DNA of 64,000 nt, taken from Mycolicibacterium sp. CR10 (GTDB taxonomy: Bacteria > Actinomycetota > Actinomycetes > Mycobacteriales > Mycobacteriaceae). The position numbers and the translations under genes are program-made. Location of the stretch: contig NZ_STGE01000015.1 in the NCBI RefSeq assembly GCF_005222675.1, positions 1 to 64,000 on the forward strand, read 5' to 3'. Within the stretch, counting starts at the first letter, position 1. Each line of letters begins with the position of its first letter. Of this stretch, positions 40,270-49,693 are shown in pieces. Under the pieces are notes generated by a model. It did not search any database and was not told the DNA's origin. It worked only from the letters and a program-made list of their open reading frames with translations.

Positions 40270-41052
40270 TTGCCGAGCACGTCGAACGACCACGCACCCA
40301 CGACGAACTCGCCGTCAGTGCGGCCGTTGCGCTGGGTCCTGACCGTGCTGGCCCTGACTCAGCTGGTGTCGCCGCTGGTGGTCAATGCTGTGTTCGGCGA
40401 TTTCCTGCAGTCGGGCGCCACCAACGAGGCGTTGATCACCCCGGCGGGCTACGCGTTCAGCGTGTGGGGCCTCATCACGCTGCTGAGCGCGGTGACCGCC
40501 CTGGCGGTACTGCGCTTCGGCCTGGGCTCGTCGTGGGAGTCCAGCGTGCTGATCGACGCCGCCGTGGTGTTCGCCGGCTTCAGCCTGTGGCTTGTCGTGG
40601 CGTCTCAGGACTGGTTGTGGGTCAGCGTGGCGGTATTCGCGGTGATGAACGGGGCGCTCTTCCACATTCTGCGTCTCCTGATCGACAGGTCTGGCGATCT
40701 GTCCTGCCCGCCGTGGCTGACCACGCTGGCGACTGTCACCTTCGGCTTGTACCTCGGCTGGTCCTCGGTCGCGGTGTTCGCCAATGTCGGTGCCGCGCTG
40801 ATCGACTCCGGGGTGTCGGCGACCGCCGTGGGGTGGCAGTTGGCGATCCTGGTGGCCGCCTCCGCGTTCGTGGTATTGCTGACGACGATCCTGCGCGGCA
40901 CGTGGGGGTATGTCGCGGGCGCGCTGTGGGCGTTGGTCGCGGTGGCGATCGGCGCCGCACAGCGGGGAAGCGTCGTTCTTTCGGCGACGACGGCCGTCGC
41001 GATTGTCGTGGTGATTGCCGCGACGGTGCGCAGCCGGCGCCGACACCCGTAG
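40270..41052 (+). CDS. TspO/MBR-like polytopic membrane protein
   Basis: About 260 residues from TTG 40270, preferred because GAGGAGA stands 6 bases upstream; ATG 40237 and ATG 40255 are in-frame alternatives. There are about eight hydrophobic helices. The segment ITPAGYAFSVWGLITLLSAV is a recognisable TspO-type second helix, but the protein is longer than classical TspO (about 160). It may be a TspO-related or tryptophan-rich sensory-like protein. The ligand is unknown. It ends with a basic tail RSRRRHP. Confidence 0.6.
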   Translation: MPSTSNDHAPTTNSPSVRPLRWVLTVLALTQLVSPLVVNAVFGDFLQSGATNEALITPAGYAFSVWGLITLLSAVTALAVLRFGLGSSWESSVLIDAAVVFAGFSLWLVVASQDWLWVSVAVFAVMNGALFHILRLLIDRSGDLSCPPWLTTLATVTFGLYLGWSSVAVFANVGAALIDSGVSATAVGWQLAILVAASAFVVLLTTILRGTWGYVAGALWALVAVAIGAAQRGSVVLSATTAVAIVVVIAATVRSRRRHP

Positions 41053-41100
41053 CGCCAACACCCGTAGCGCCTCCGCCCACAGCGCCGTCCCCGCAGCGCC
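41044..41100 (+). repeat. Degenerate 15-bp tandem repeat at the 3' end of the TspO-like gene
   Basis: About four units of the form ACACCCGTAGCGCC, decaying rightwards, span the stop codon (TAG) of the gene and lead into palindromic copy C. Confidence 0.7.
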
Positions 41101-41164
41101 GGAATTGCATTCCACGCGACAAAGTGCGAGAACCACCCGCCGCGGAATGCAATTCCGGCGGCGC
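41096..41164 (+). repeat. Extragenic palindromic repeat, family 2, copy C (variant)
   Basis: GCGCCGGAATTGCATTCC and GGAATGCAATTCCGGCGGCG form a near-perfect long hairpin with a loop of about 22 bases. The core reads AATTGCATTCC, as in the arm left of the IS110 element. Confidence 0.85.
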
Positions 41165-41209
41165 GAAAACCATTGGTGCGCAGCGCGGCTGATATGCCAC
41201 TCTCGACGC

Positions 41210-41923
41210 GTGATCGATGTCGAGGCATTCGCGCGCGACGGGTTCGTCAAGGTCGAGCGGGCCGCACCGCGGGATGTCGCCGACGCCGCGAGGGCGATGC
41301 TGTGGACCCAACTGGGGCTGTCCCCCGAGGACCCCGCGTCGTGGGCGCAGCCGGTGAAGTGGGCGTCCGACCTAATGGGTGCGGGCCCGTTCGGCGAGCT
41401 GACGCGTAGCCCGCGCCTCGCCGAGGGGTTGGACCTGATCTGCGGCGTCGGCGGATGGACGCCGCGCGGGTCGGTGGGCAACATCCCGGTGCGATTCCCC
41501 GTCTCACCGCCTGCCGAGGACCGCGGCTGGCACATCGATCTGAACACGCCGCAGCCCGACGGTTCGTGGGCGGTGAGTGCACGTCCGCACACCGTTCTGG
41601 TGCTCACGCTGTTGTCCGAGGTGACGTCCGAGGACGCGCCGACGCGGCTGCGCGCGGGCTCCCATCGTGACGTGGCCGCCGCCCTCGGGGACGAGCCGCT
41701 CGACGCCGTCGCCGCCGGCGCCCTGGCCGACGCCGCAAGCCGAGACCGCCCGATACGCCACGCCACCGGCTCACCGGGCGACATGTACGTGGTGCATCCG
41801 TTCACCGTGCACGCCGCCGACGAACACCGCGGCCGTACACCGCGATTCATGGCCCAGGCCCCGGTGGTGTTGACCACCCCGCTCACACCGGGATCGTCGG
41901 CACCACTGGGGCGGGTGTTCTGA
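41210..41923 (+). CDS. Phytanoyl-CoA dioxygenase (PhyH)-like Fe(II)/2-oxoglutarate oxygenase
   Basis: 237 residues from GTG 41210 (VIDVEAFARDGFVKVERAA, the usual PhyH opening). The iron-binding HxD is in RGWHIDLNTPQPDGS, and the distal His is in DMYVVHPFTVHAADEHRG. The 2OG-binding Arg is probably in RTPRFMAQAP. Hydroxylation of a small or lipid substrate is inferred. The context gives no substrate. Confidence 0.8.
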   Translation: MIDVEAFARDGFVKVERAAPRDVADAARAMLWTQLGLSPEDPASWAQPVKWASDLMGAGPFGELTRSPRLAEGLDLICGVGGWTPRGSVGNIPVRFPVSPPAEDRGWHIDLNTPQPDGSWAVSARPHTVLVLTLLSEVTSEDAPTRLRAGSHRDVAAALGDEPLDAVAAGALADAASRDRPIRHATGSPGDMYVVHPFTVHAADEHRGRTPRFMAQAPVVLTTPLTPGSSAPLGRVF

Positions 41924-43024
<1,101 letters not shown>

Positions 43025-43903
43025 CTATTTGAAGTACGGGTCCAGCAGTGTCGACCATGCCTGGTCGAGCTGCTGCCACTCGTCCTGGCATCCGGCCGCG
43101 CGGTCCTCGGGCAGCTGACCGTCGGCGACCAGGTCACCGTTGGCCCCGGGATCCGACCCGTAGATCCAGCACTCCAGGTTGTAGACCCGCTGCAGATCCA
43201 GCGAGTGGACGTCGGCCATCTCCTGCTCGCTCACCTCGGTGTCCCCTTCGCCGGACGAATTGAACACCCGCGCGAAGTCCTTGACCGCCTGCACCGACTC
43301 CGGGTCGATCTGCCCGTCGTCGCCCGGCGTCAGCAGAATGTAGGCGGCCAACTGATCGGCGACGTCCTCCTCGCGCCCCGTCACCGGCAGGTCGTAGACG
43401 GTGATCGCCATGTGGCCGACCTCGTGATAGAACGTCGCCCACTCAGCGTTGATCGCCCCCGCGACAGGATCGGGGTCGCCCGCCTCGGTGAAGATCCGCT
43501 CGCTGTTGGAGGTGTCCTCGTAGCAGATGCTGATGGTCTTGGCGTTCGGGTCCCAGAAGGCGTTGGCCTGATCGCATTGCACGCCCAGCAGCGGAATGTC
43601 GTACGGCAGGTTCAGCGTCTGGTTGATGTCGTCGGCCATTTCCTCCAGGACCTGGTCGGCCTGCAGCACGTCGCGGCCCGCGATCGCCTCCGGGCTCGTC
43701 GCGTCCTGGTAGGTGACGATCATCGACCCGGTGCCGGCTGGCTCCTCGCCGTCAGGACCCTGGGCCGACTTACCGGAGGGAGGTGCCGACGACGACGCCG
43801 GCGCCTGGGTCGTGTCGGGCGCGTCGGCCTCCTGCTGCGGCGAACCACCGCAGCCGGCAAGCAACAGTCCCGCAGCCACCATGGAGAGAACGCGTATACG
43901 CAT
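43025..43903 (-). CDS. DUF4344-type metallopeptidase lipoprotein
   Basis: 292 residues. The lipobox LLAGC is at about residues 14-18, so it is a membrane-anchored lipoprotein with a Ser/Pro-rich linker. The zinc motif HEVGH (TFYHEVGHMAITVYDLPV) and a downstream REEDVADQLAAYILL acidic helix suggest a gluzincin-like peptidase. Three or more cysteines may form disulfides outside the membrane. It is convergent with the antigen-85-like gene, with the two stop codons touching. Confidence 0.8.
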   Translation of the reverse strand: MRIRVLSMVAAGLLLAGCGGSPQQEADAPDTTQAPASSSAPPSGKSAQGPDGEEPAGTGSMIVTYQDATSPEAIAGRDVLQADQVLEEMADDINQTLNLPYDIPLLGVQCDQANAFWDPNAKTISICYEDTSNSERIFTEAGDPDPVAGAINAEWATFYHEVGHMAITVYDLPVTGREEDVADQLAAYILLTPGDDGQIDPESVQAVKDFARVFNSSGEGDTEVSEQEMADVHSLDLQRVYNLECWIYGSDPGANGDLVADGQLPEDRAAGCQDEWQQLDQAWSTLLDPYFK

Positions 43904-43961
43904 GGCCCCAACCCTTCGCGAACGTTATTGACACCGTCGCAGATTTTGGGGTAAGGCGTGG

Positions 43962-44390
43962 CTACTTTGAATAATCGGTGCTCAGCCAGCGAAGCGGCCG
44001 CATCCGGATCACGATCGATGTCTCGGTGAAATTCTCGCCCGCGAACTGCGCTCCGGCGTCGGCTCCCAGATAGCGGACGGCGATGTCGCGAACTTCAGCA
44101 ACATCGGCAGGCCCGATTCCGGTGACGTCCCCCTCGGCGGTGACGTACTTGTACGGCGGGTTCTCATCCTGCGCGGTGATGGAAAACCGTCCGGCCTCGC
44201 TGATCGCTTTGTGCTTGACCGATCCCGATTCGGTCCACAGCAGGACCTCGCCTCCGGGTTGGTAGCCGTACCAAATGGGGACCGCCAGCGGGGCGCGGCC
44301 GGGTCGTTCGACGGCGATCACCCCGACATGGACGTCGGCCAGATACTGCTCGCGCTCTTCGCTGGTCATCTTCGACATGTGTTGAGCCAA
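43962..44390 (-). CDS. PPOX-class (pyridoxamine 5'-phosphate oxidase fold) F420/FMN-binding protein
   Basis: 142 residues, with a split-barrel flavin-binding fold. Features are LADVHVGVIAVERPGRAPLA, VPIWYGYQPGGEVLLWTES and the RFSITAQDENPPYKYVTAEG strand. Proteins of this size in mycobacteria often use F420. The substrate is unknown. It lies 26 bases after the Ddn-like gene on the same strand, so the two form a small redox operon. Confidence 0.8.
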   Translation of the reverse strand: MAQHMSKMTSEEREQYLADVHVGVIAVERPGRAPLAVPIWYGYQPGGEVLLWTESGSVKHKAISEAGRFSITAQDENPPYKYVTAEGDVTGIGPADVAEVRDIAVRYLGADAGAQFAGENFTETSIVIRMRPLRWLSTDYSK

Positions 44391-44416
44391 CGACTGCGAG
44401 CGCCGTCACATTCCCG

Positions 44417-44848
44417 TCAGTCGGTGGGCACCAGTTCGAAGATCGGGATGACGCGGTCGGTGCGCTTCTCGTAGTCGCCGAAGCCAGGGGCGCGCTCGAC
44501 GACCAGCGGGTAGACGCGATCGCGCTCGGCCCGCGGCAGCTCGTGGGCGGTGAAGGCCTTCGGCGGGTCGCTGCCGATCTCCACAGTGACGTCGGGATGC
44601 GCCCGAATATTGAACGCCCAGGCGGGATCTCGGCCCCGGCCCGCCGCGGAGCCGACGATGTAGAGCTTGCCTTCGATGTCGAAGTAGGCGGTCGGGCTGA
44701 CACGCTGGTCGCCGCTCTTGGCGCCGGTCGAGGTCAACAACAGCAGCGGGAAGCCTTCGAACTGACCGCCCACCTTGCCGCCATTGGCCCGGAACTCGTC
44801 GATGTTGCGCTGGTTGAAATCGCGTTCTTCGCTCATCGCATCGGCCAT
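44417..44848 (-). CDS. Deazaflavin (F420)-dependent nitroreductase-like protein, Ddn family
   Basis: 143 residues from ATG 44848. The Ddn-type barrel has NQRNIDEFRANGGKVGGQFE, LLLTSTGAKSGDQRVSPTAY, GKLYIVGSAAGRGRDPAWAF and NIRAHPDVTVEIG. This family reduces quinones or nitroimidazoles with F420H2 and includes the pretomanid-activating Ddn. The start is chosen because an upstream extension would run through repeat copy 3 of family 1. Confidence 0.87.
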   Translation of the reverse strand: MADAMSEERDFNQRNIDEFRANGGKVGGQFEGFPLLLLTSTGAKSGDQRVSPTAYFDIEGKLYIVGSAAGRGRDPAWAFNIRAHPDVTVEIGSDPPKAFTAHELPRAERDRVYPLVVERAPGFGDYEKRTDRVIPIFELVPTD

Positions 44849-44877
44849 CACGCCATCGTATGACCACGCCCTCGCCC

Positions 44878-44938
44878 GCCGGAATAGCATTCCGGGCTGT
44901 GATCTCGCCGGGATCACAACCCTGGCTTCTCTCTCGCG
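44878..44938 (+). repeat. Extragenic palindromic repeat, family 1, copy 3
   Basis: GCCGGAATAGCATTCCGGGC is followed by TGTGATCTCGCCGGGATCAC, then ACCCTGGCTTCTCTCTCGC. The second hairpin is nearly perfect in this copy. Confidence 0.85.
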
Positions 44939-44987
44939 ATCGCCAACCGGGCTGCAACCTCGCCACCCGCGGACGAGGATGGCGGGC

Positions 44988-46001
44988 ATGGACCACGTCA
45001 CCTTCGTCCCGACACCCGAGCAGTTGAACTTCACCTTCGGCGGCGTGGCCCCGGTCATGCGGATCACCCCACCGACCGCGCTGACGCTGTGGACCGAGGA
45101 CGCCTACGGCGGACGGATCACCAGCGCGGCGGACGTCGCGACCACGGCGCTGGACACCGAGGACCTCAACCCGCAGACCGGGCCGTTCTGGATCGAGGGC
45201 GCGGAGCCCGGCGACACGCTGGCGATCCACCTGGTCGACCTGACCCCCGCGCGAAGCTGGGGCGCGTCGACGGTGATCCCGTTCTTCGGTGGCCTCACCA
45301 GCGTGCCCGCCAGTCCCACGCTGCAGGATCCGCTGCCCGAGCGCACCTGGATCTACGAATACGATTCCGCCGCAAAGACAGTGGCGTTCGCGGCGCAGGC
45401 CAGCGACTTCAACGTCAGCCTGCCCGCCAACCCGATGCTGGGTACCGTCGGCGTCGCGCCGGCCCGCCGCGAGGTCCGCAGTTCGCTGGTGCCCGATGTG
45501 TTCGGCGGGAACATGGACACCCCCGAGATGACTGCGGGCGCGACCTGCTACCTGCGGGTGAACGTGCCCGGCGCGCTGTTCTCCCTCGGTGACGGGCACT
45601 ACCGGCAGGGTGAGGGCGAGTCGTGCGGCACCGCGGTGGAGGGCGCTATGCACGTCACCGCGATCGTCGAACTGATCAAGGGCGGCGGCCCCGCATGGCC
45701 ACGGCTGGAGACCGACACCCACCTGATGTGCGTGGGCTCCGGCCGGCCGCTGGAGGAAGCGTGGCGGGCCGGTCAGGTCGAAATGATCACGTGGCTCGGT
45801 CAGCTCTACGGCCTGGATCGGCTGGATGCCTACCAGTTGCTGACGCAGATCTCGCTGGCGCCGATCGCCAACGTCGTCGACACCAACTACAGCGCCGTCA
45901 CCAAGATCGACAAGCGGCTACTGCCGGCCGCGGCGGCCTACGGCGGCGTGCACGTTGAACTGCGCACGGCAGCAATGTCATTCGGAACCATCACCTACTG
46001 A
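44988..46001 (+). CDS. Acetamidase/formamidase family protein
   Basis: 337 residues from ATG 44988 (MDHVTFVPTPEQLNFTFGGV); ATG 44979 is an in-frame alternative. FmdA/AmdA family features are NPQTGPFWIEGAEPGDTLAI, VPDVFGGNMDTPEMTAGATC, VPGALFSLGDGHYRQGEGES and CGTAVEGAMHVTAIVEL. It hydrolyses short aliphatic amides such as formamide or acetamide. The SDR gene follows after 13 bases and is likely cotranscribed. Confidence 0.9.
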   Translation: MDHVTFVPTPEQLNFTFGGVAPVMRITPPTALTLWTEDAYGGRITSAADVATTALDTEDLNPQTGPFWIEGAEPGDTLAIHLVDLTPARSWGASTVIPFFGGLTSVPASPTLQDPLPERTWIYEYDSAAKTVAFAAQASDFNVSLPANPMLGTVGVAPARREVRSSLVPDVFGGNMDTPEMTAGATCYLRVNVPGALFSLGDGHYRQGEGESCGTAVEGAMHVTAIVELIKGGGPAWPRLETDTHLMCVGSGRPLEEAWRAGQVEMITWLGQLYGLDRLDAYQLLTQISLAPIANVVDTNYSAVTKIDKRLLPAAAAYGGVHVELRTAAMSFGTITY

Positions 46002-46014
46002 GAGAAGGACTGTC

Positions 46015-46776
46015 ATGGATCTCGGCCTTGCTGGAAAGCGCTTCGCCGTGACCGGCGGCACCCGCGGCATCGGGCGTGCCGTCGTCGAAGGTCTGCTCGC
46101 CGAGGGGGCGACCGTCGCCTACTGCGCGCGGACGCCGGAGGCGGTGGCCGAGGCGCAGGAGGAGTTGTCCGCCGACGGCGTCACCGCTGTCGGCTCCGCG
46201 GTCGACGTGGGCGACGCCGACTCGCTGACGGCGTGGGTGAATGCCACCGCCGAGGCGCTCGGCGGGCTGGACGGCGTGGTCGCCAACGTCAGCGCACTCG
46301 CGATCCCGGAGTCCGCGGAGAACTGGCGCACCTCGTTCGAAGTGGATCTGCTGGGCACCATCGGGCTGGTCGACGCCGCGCTGCCGCACCTGCTGAAGGC
46401 CGGCGGCGGGTCGATCGTCACGATCTCGAGTGTGTCGGGCCGCGAAATCGACTTCGCCGCAGGCCCTTACGGGACGATGAAGGCCGCGATCATCCACTAC
46501 ACCCAGGGCCTGGCCCATAAGCTGGCGGGCCAGGGGGTGCGCGCCAACTCCGTCAGCCCCGGCAACACCTACTTCCCCGGCGGGGTGTGGCCGAGCATCG
46601 AGGAGAACAACCCCGAGCTGTTTGCGACCGCGCTCGCGCTGAACCCGACCGGCCGGATGGCCACGCCCCAGGAGGTGGCCAATGCGGTGGTGTTCCTGTC
46701 CAGCGAGGCGGCGAGCTTTATCACCGGCACCAATCTGTTGGTCGACGGCGCGCTGACCCGCGGCGTGCAGCTCTGA
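46015..46776 (+). CDS. SDR-family oxidoreductase
   Basis: 253 residues. The classical SDR has TGGTRGIG for NAD(P), SSVSG with the catalytic Ser, and YGTMK as the YxxxK pair; the C-terminal SSEAASFITGTNLLVDGALT is normal. It is a reductase or dehydrogenase of a hydroxy/keto substrate, possibly acyl-ACP-like. Pairing with the amidase suggests catabolism, but the substrate is unknown. Confidence 0.87.
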   Translation: MDLGLAGKRFAVTGGTRGIGRAVVEGLLAEGATVAYCARTPEAVAEAQEELSADGVTAVGSAVDVGDADSLTAWVNATAEALGGLDGVVANVSALAIPESAENWRTSFEVDLLGTIGLVDAALPHLLKAGGGSIVTISSVSGREIDFAAGPYGTMKAAIIHYTQGLAHKLAGQGVRANSVSPGNTYFPGGVWPSIEENNPELFATALALNPTGRMATPQEVANAVVFLSSEAASFITGTNLLVDGALTRGVQL

Positions 46777-46782
46777 GCGCGC

Positions 46783-46862
46783 TCACTCATCGCCCGCCCA
46801 CTCATCGCCACTCAGCGCCCACCCACTCATCGCCACTCACTCATCGCCTGCTCACTCATTCG
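46783..46862 (+). repeat. Degenerate tandem repeat of CACTCATCGCC-type units
   Basis: Six or so irregular copies of an 11- to 18-base unit based on CACTCATCGCC fill the gap after the SDR gene and run into family 1 copy 4. A shorter version (two AGGAGTCATCGCC units) precedes copy 2 at 27788-27817. Confidence 0.75.
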
Positions 46863-46865
46863 CCC

Positions 46866-46929
46866 GCGAAATAGCATTCCGGGTTGTGATTTCGCCGGAT
46901 CTACAGCCCTGGCTTCACTCTCACGGCGG
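46866..46929 (+). repeat. Extragenic palindromic repeat, family 1, copy 4
   Basis: GCGAAATAGCATTCCGGGTT, then TGTGATTTCGCCGGATCTAC and AGCCCTGGCTTCACTCTCAC. The right arm of the second hairpin is slightly diverged. Confidence 0.8.
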
Positions 46930-46945
46930 GCAGCGAACCGGTGGC

Positions 46946-47788
46946 CTACCCCTCGCCGACGGCCACCGGGCGCGACGACTCCGAACTCCACTGCGACCAC
47001 GACCCCGGAAACAATGCGGCGTCGACGCCGACAGAAGCCAGGCCGGCGATCACGACCGCGGCGGTGACACCCGACCCGCAATACACCGCGACATCGGAAT
47101 GGGCATCCACACCGCGGTCGGCGAACAACGCGGTGAGCTCGGACTCCGACTGCAGGGCACCGTCGGAAGACAGCAGGCCGGTACTCGGCGCATTCCGTGC
47201 GCCGGGGATGTGGCCGGCCACGGCGTCGACGGGCTCGACCTCGCCGCGAAAGCGCTCGGGCGCACGCGCATCGAGCAACACACCGGCGCGATCGACCTCG
47301 TCGGCCGTCACCGTTGCACGGGCCCCGGCGTAGAGGTCCTCGTAGGCGACGGTCACGTCACCGGGCTCGGAAGAGACAGTCCCCGTCTGCAGTTCACCCG
47401 TCCACGCCGCCAGCCCGCCATCGAGGATCCGCACATCGGGAACACCTGCGGCCGTCAGCACCCACCACGCGCGCGCCGACCCGGCGCGGTTCCAGTCGTC
47501 GTAGACCACCACCGGCACGCCGGTCTTCACGCCCCAGCGTCGCGCGGCGGCCCGCAGCGACGACCCGGACGGCAGCGGATGACGCCCGCGCCCTTCGACG
47601 GAATGGTCGGTGAGGTCGTCGTCGAGCGACACGTACACCGCGCCCGGCAGGTGGCCGCTCTCGTAGGCGGCCGTGCCGTCCGGTTCGGGCAGCGACCAGC
47701 GGACGTCGAGCAGCGTCACCGGCTCGCCCGCTGCAAGAAGACCGGCAAGCTCCTCAGCGGTGATCAGCACGCTCTCGCGAGTTCCCAT
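46946..47788 (-). CDS. Thiosulfate/3-mercaptopyruvate sulfurtransferase (two-rhodanese-domain)
   Basis: 280 residues with two rhodanese domains. The N-terminal inactive domain has LLDVRWSLPEPDGTAAYESG and VVVYDDWNRAGSARAWW, with Asp in place of Cys. The C-terminal active domain has LLDARAPERFRGEVEP and AVYCGSGVTAAVVIAGLA, where Cys is the sulfur carrier. The CGSGVTA loop is the 3-mercaptopyruvate type. It is likely in sulfur transfer or cyanide detoxification. Confidence 0.9.
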   Translation of the reverse strand: MGTRESVLITAEELAGLLAAGEPVTLLDVRWSLPEPDGTAAYESGHLPGAVYVSLDDDLTDHSVEGRGRHPLPSGSSLRAAARRWGVKTGVPVVVYDDWNRAGSARAWWVLTAAGVPDVRILDGGLAAWTGELQTGTVSSEPGDVTVAYEDLYAGARATVTADEVDRAGVLLDARAPERFRGEVEPVDAVAGHIPGARNAPSTGLLSSDGALQSESELTALFADRGVDAHSDVAVYCGSGVTAAVVIAGLASVGVDAALFPGSWSQWSSESSRPVAVGEG

Positions 47789-47815
47789 GACTACTCCTAG
47801 ATTCCAGTCAGTCGG

Positions 47816-48451
47816 TCAGCCCGATTCCAGCCCTACGTATTCGACGCGTTCCAAGAACGCGACGATCGTGGTGACGGCGGTGCGGTCGGTCATGCCGTCG
47901 AGGATGTGGTGCCTGCCGCTGTCGATCATGACGATCTCCGAATGCGGTATGGCGCGGTAGATCTCAAGCGCAGGGTCGACGGGCGCCACGGAGTCGCCTT
48001 GTCCGTGTAATGCGAGTACCGGCGCGCTTATTCGATGCGGTTCGACGGCCCTTAGCAGCGCGGGCACCGACGGGTCGGACGCAGACTCTGAATCCACGAG
48101 GACGAGTCGGCGAGAGGCAGGACCGTCTGAGGCCGGTACGCCTGCCACGACAATTCCGTCGATCCCCAGTTCAGGCTGCATCCCGAGCCGCAATGCCAGC
48201 AGCGCGCCGGTGTCCGAGCCGATCAGAACCTTTGGCCCGGGAAATGCGTTGTCCGCCAGAATAGTTGAGATGGCGTTGGACGCCGACGACAGATCGTCGG
48301 TCACATCGCCAAAGACGTTGACCGTGTAACCGGCCGCGCACAGTTTGGTGGCGAAGCCGCTGTACAGGACGGCCGCCTCACCACGTCCGCCCACCACGAC
48401 CACCGTGCCGCGGGACAGCTCACCCTCCGCGGGCTGATAGCACTCAGACAT
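47816..48451 (-). CDS. Alpha/beta-hydrolase family protein with Asp at the nucleophile position
   Basis: 211 residues, short for the fold. The elbow reads LIGSDTGALLALRLG, that is GxDxG, as in haloalkane dehalogenases and epoxide hydrolases, although Ser precedes it. The acid and His are in LALHGQGDSVAPVDPALEIY and IDSGRHHILDGMTD. It overlaps the upstream ketopantoate-reductase-like gene by 8 bases, so the two are translationally coupled. Confidence 0.75.
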   Translation of the reverse strand: MSECYQPAEGELSRGTVVVVGGRGEAAVLYSGFATKLCAAGYTVNVFGDVTDDLSSASNAISTILADNAFPGPKVLIGSDTGALLALRLGMQPELGIDGIVVAGVPASDGPASRRLVLVDSESASDPSVPALLRAVEPHRISAPVLALHGQGDSVAPVDPALEIYRAIPHSEIVMIDSGRHHILDGMTDRTAVTTIVAFLERVEYVGLESG

Positions 48452-49490
48452 CAGAGCCGCAGTGCGTCAGCCCGAGTTCGGCCGCCAGCTCAGCCGCAGC
48501 GAACTCTCCCGGCCCGCGTCCGGAACGGGCGGCAGTCCGCGCGAGACGTGCCAGCGCGGCATTGACGGGAGCAGTTGCGCCGTATCTGTGTGCGATTCGG
48601 ACGATCTCACCGTTGAGGAAGTCGGTCTCGATTCCACCGGTGTTCCGCTTCAACGACTGCCAGGTGGAGTTGGCTATCACCTCAGCGGTGCCCTCGACGG
48701 GGCGCATCGTCGGTCCGTTCACCCGCGCGGCTTCGGATACCGCGAACGGCACGAAATCGATGCCCGCTTGCCGCAACACCGCCTCCCCCTCGCGCTGGAC
48801 CGCGTCGGTCACGTGTCGCGCATCCGAGGTCGAATTAGTCAGCGCAACAACAGCATTGCCAAGATTGCTGAGTAGCTTGTTGTACTTCCACGGCGCGACA
48901 TCGCGGGGCAGCTGCACGCGGATGCCTGCGGGTGTCCAGGTCGCGTCGATCTCGGCCAGCAGCTCCGCGTCCACCGGTGTTGCCAGCGTCGCGGGCCACC
49001 GCGCCACATGGAATTGCCCGGCCACCGGCCAGGAGCGCACGATGACCTCACCCGGAACGACGTGCGCCGCCGGCATCCATACGCATACCCCGAACACACG
49101 GCTGAACATTCGCAGTGCCTTCTCCTCAGCGACAACGCCGTTGAGTGCGGTCAGCACGGGCAGAAGCTCGCCCGCCGAGCCGACTACGTCGGGGCCGTCG
49201 TGGACGGGTTGGTCGGCCCAGTCCCCCAGTGCGGCATCGAGCTGGTGGGTCTTCGTCGCGAAGACAAGGACGTCGTGTTCGGTGAGACGAATCTCGGACG
49301 GCTCGCCAGCGACAGTCACCGGAATTTCGAACACCCCGTCGGGGGTGCGCAGCACGAGCCCGCGATCGGACAGCGCTTCAGCGTGTGCGCCGCGGGCCAC
49401 CAGTACGACGTCGGCACCGGATCGGGCGAGCGCGCCCCCGACCGTTCCCCCGACGGCTCCTGCGCCGACGATGACGTAGCGGTATGGCAC
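48444..49490 (-). CDS. Ketopantoate reductase-family protein (PanE/ApbA)
   Basis: 348 residues. The N-terminal Rossmann YVIVGAGAVGGTVGGALARS, VLVFATKTHQ and the catalytic Lys region PWKYNKLLSNLGNAVVAL are present, then the C-terminal IETDFLNGEIVRIAHRYGAT. PanE makes pantoate for CoA. Many paralogues exist, and coupling to an alpha/beta hydrolase argues for another 2-oxoacid or lactone substrate, so panE itself is not asserted. Confidence 0.82.
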   Translation of the reverse strand: MPYRYVIVGAGAVGGTVGGALARSGADVVLVARGAHAEALSDRGLVLRTPDGVFEIPVTVAGEPSEIRLTEHDVLVFATKTHQLDAALGDWADQPVHDGPDVVGSAGELLPVLTALNGVVAEEKALRMFSRVFGVCVWMPAAHVVPGEVIVRSWPVAGQFHVARWPATLATPVDAELLAEIDATWTPAGIRVQLPRDVAPWKYNKLLSNLGNAVVALTNSTSDARHVTDAVQREGEAVLRQAGIDFVPFAVSEAARVNGPTMRPVEGTAEVIANSTWQSLKRNTGGIETDFLNGEIVRIAHRYGATAPVNAALARLARTAARSGRGPGEFAAAELAAELGLTHCGSDV

Positions 49491-49570
49491 GGGTGTTTCC
49501 TCCGGGATGGCGCGGACACGGTGTCATTCCACGGTAACCGCGCCGAAGGCCCGCCGCGCGACACGCCCGT

Positions 49571-49631
49571 CGCGGAATAGCACTCCGGGCTGTGAATTCG
49601 GCGATTTCACAGCCGTGGCTTCTCACTCGCG
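49571..49631 (+). repeat. Extragenic palindromic repeat, family 1, copy 5
   Basis: CGCGGAATAGCACTCCGGGC, then TGTGAATTCGGCGATTTCAC and AGCCGTGGCTTCTCACTCGC. It sits between the ketopantoate reductase-like gene and the TetR gene. Confidence 0.82.
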
Positions 49632-49693
49632 GGCGGGTCGCGGACGGGGCAGTCGCGGGCCAGCGCGCGTGGCAGCGACGGCCGCGGCAACGA

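Noticed and set aside
44897..44918. TGTGAT...ATCACA as CRP-binding sites
   Set aside because: The motif is part of the dispersed family 1 hairpin, occurs after stop codons as well as before starts, and varies between copies, so repeat structure explains it better.
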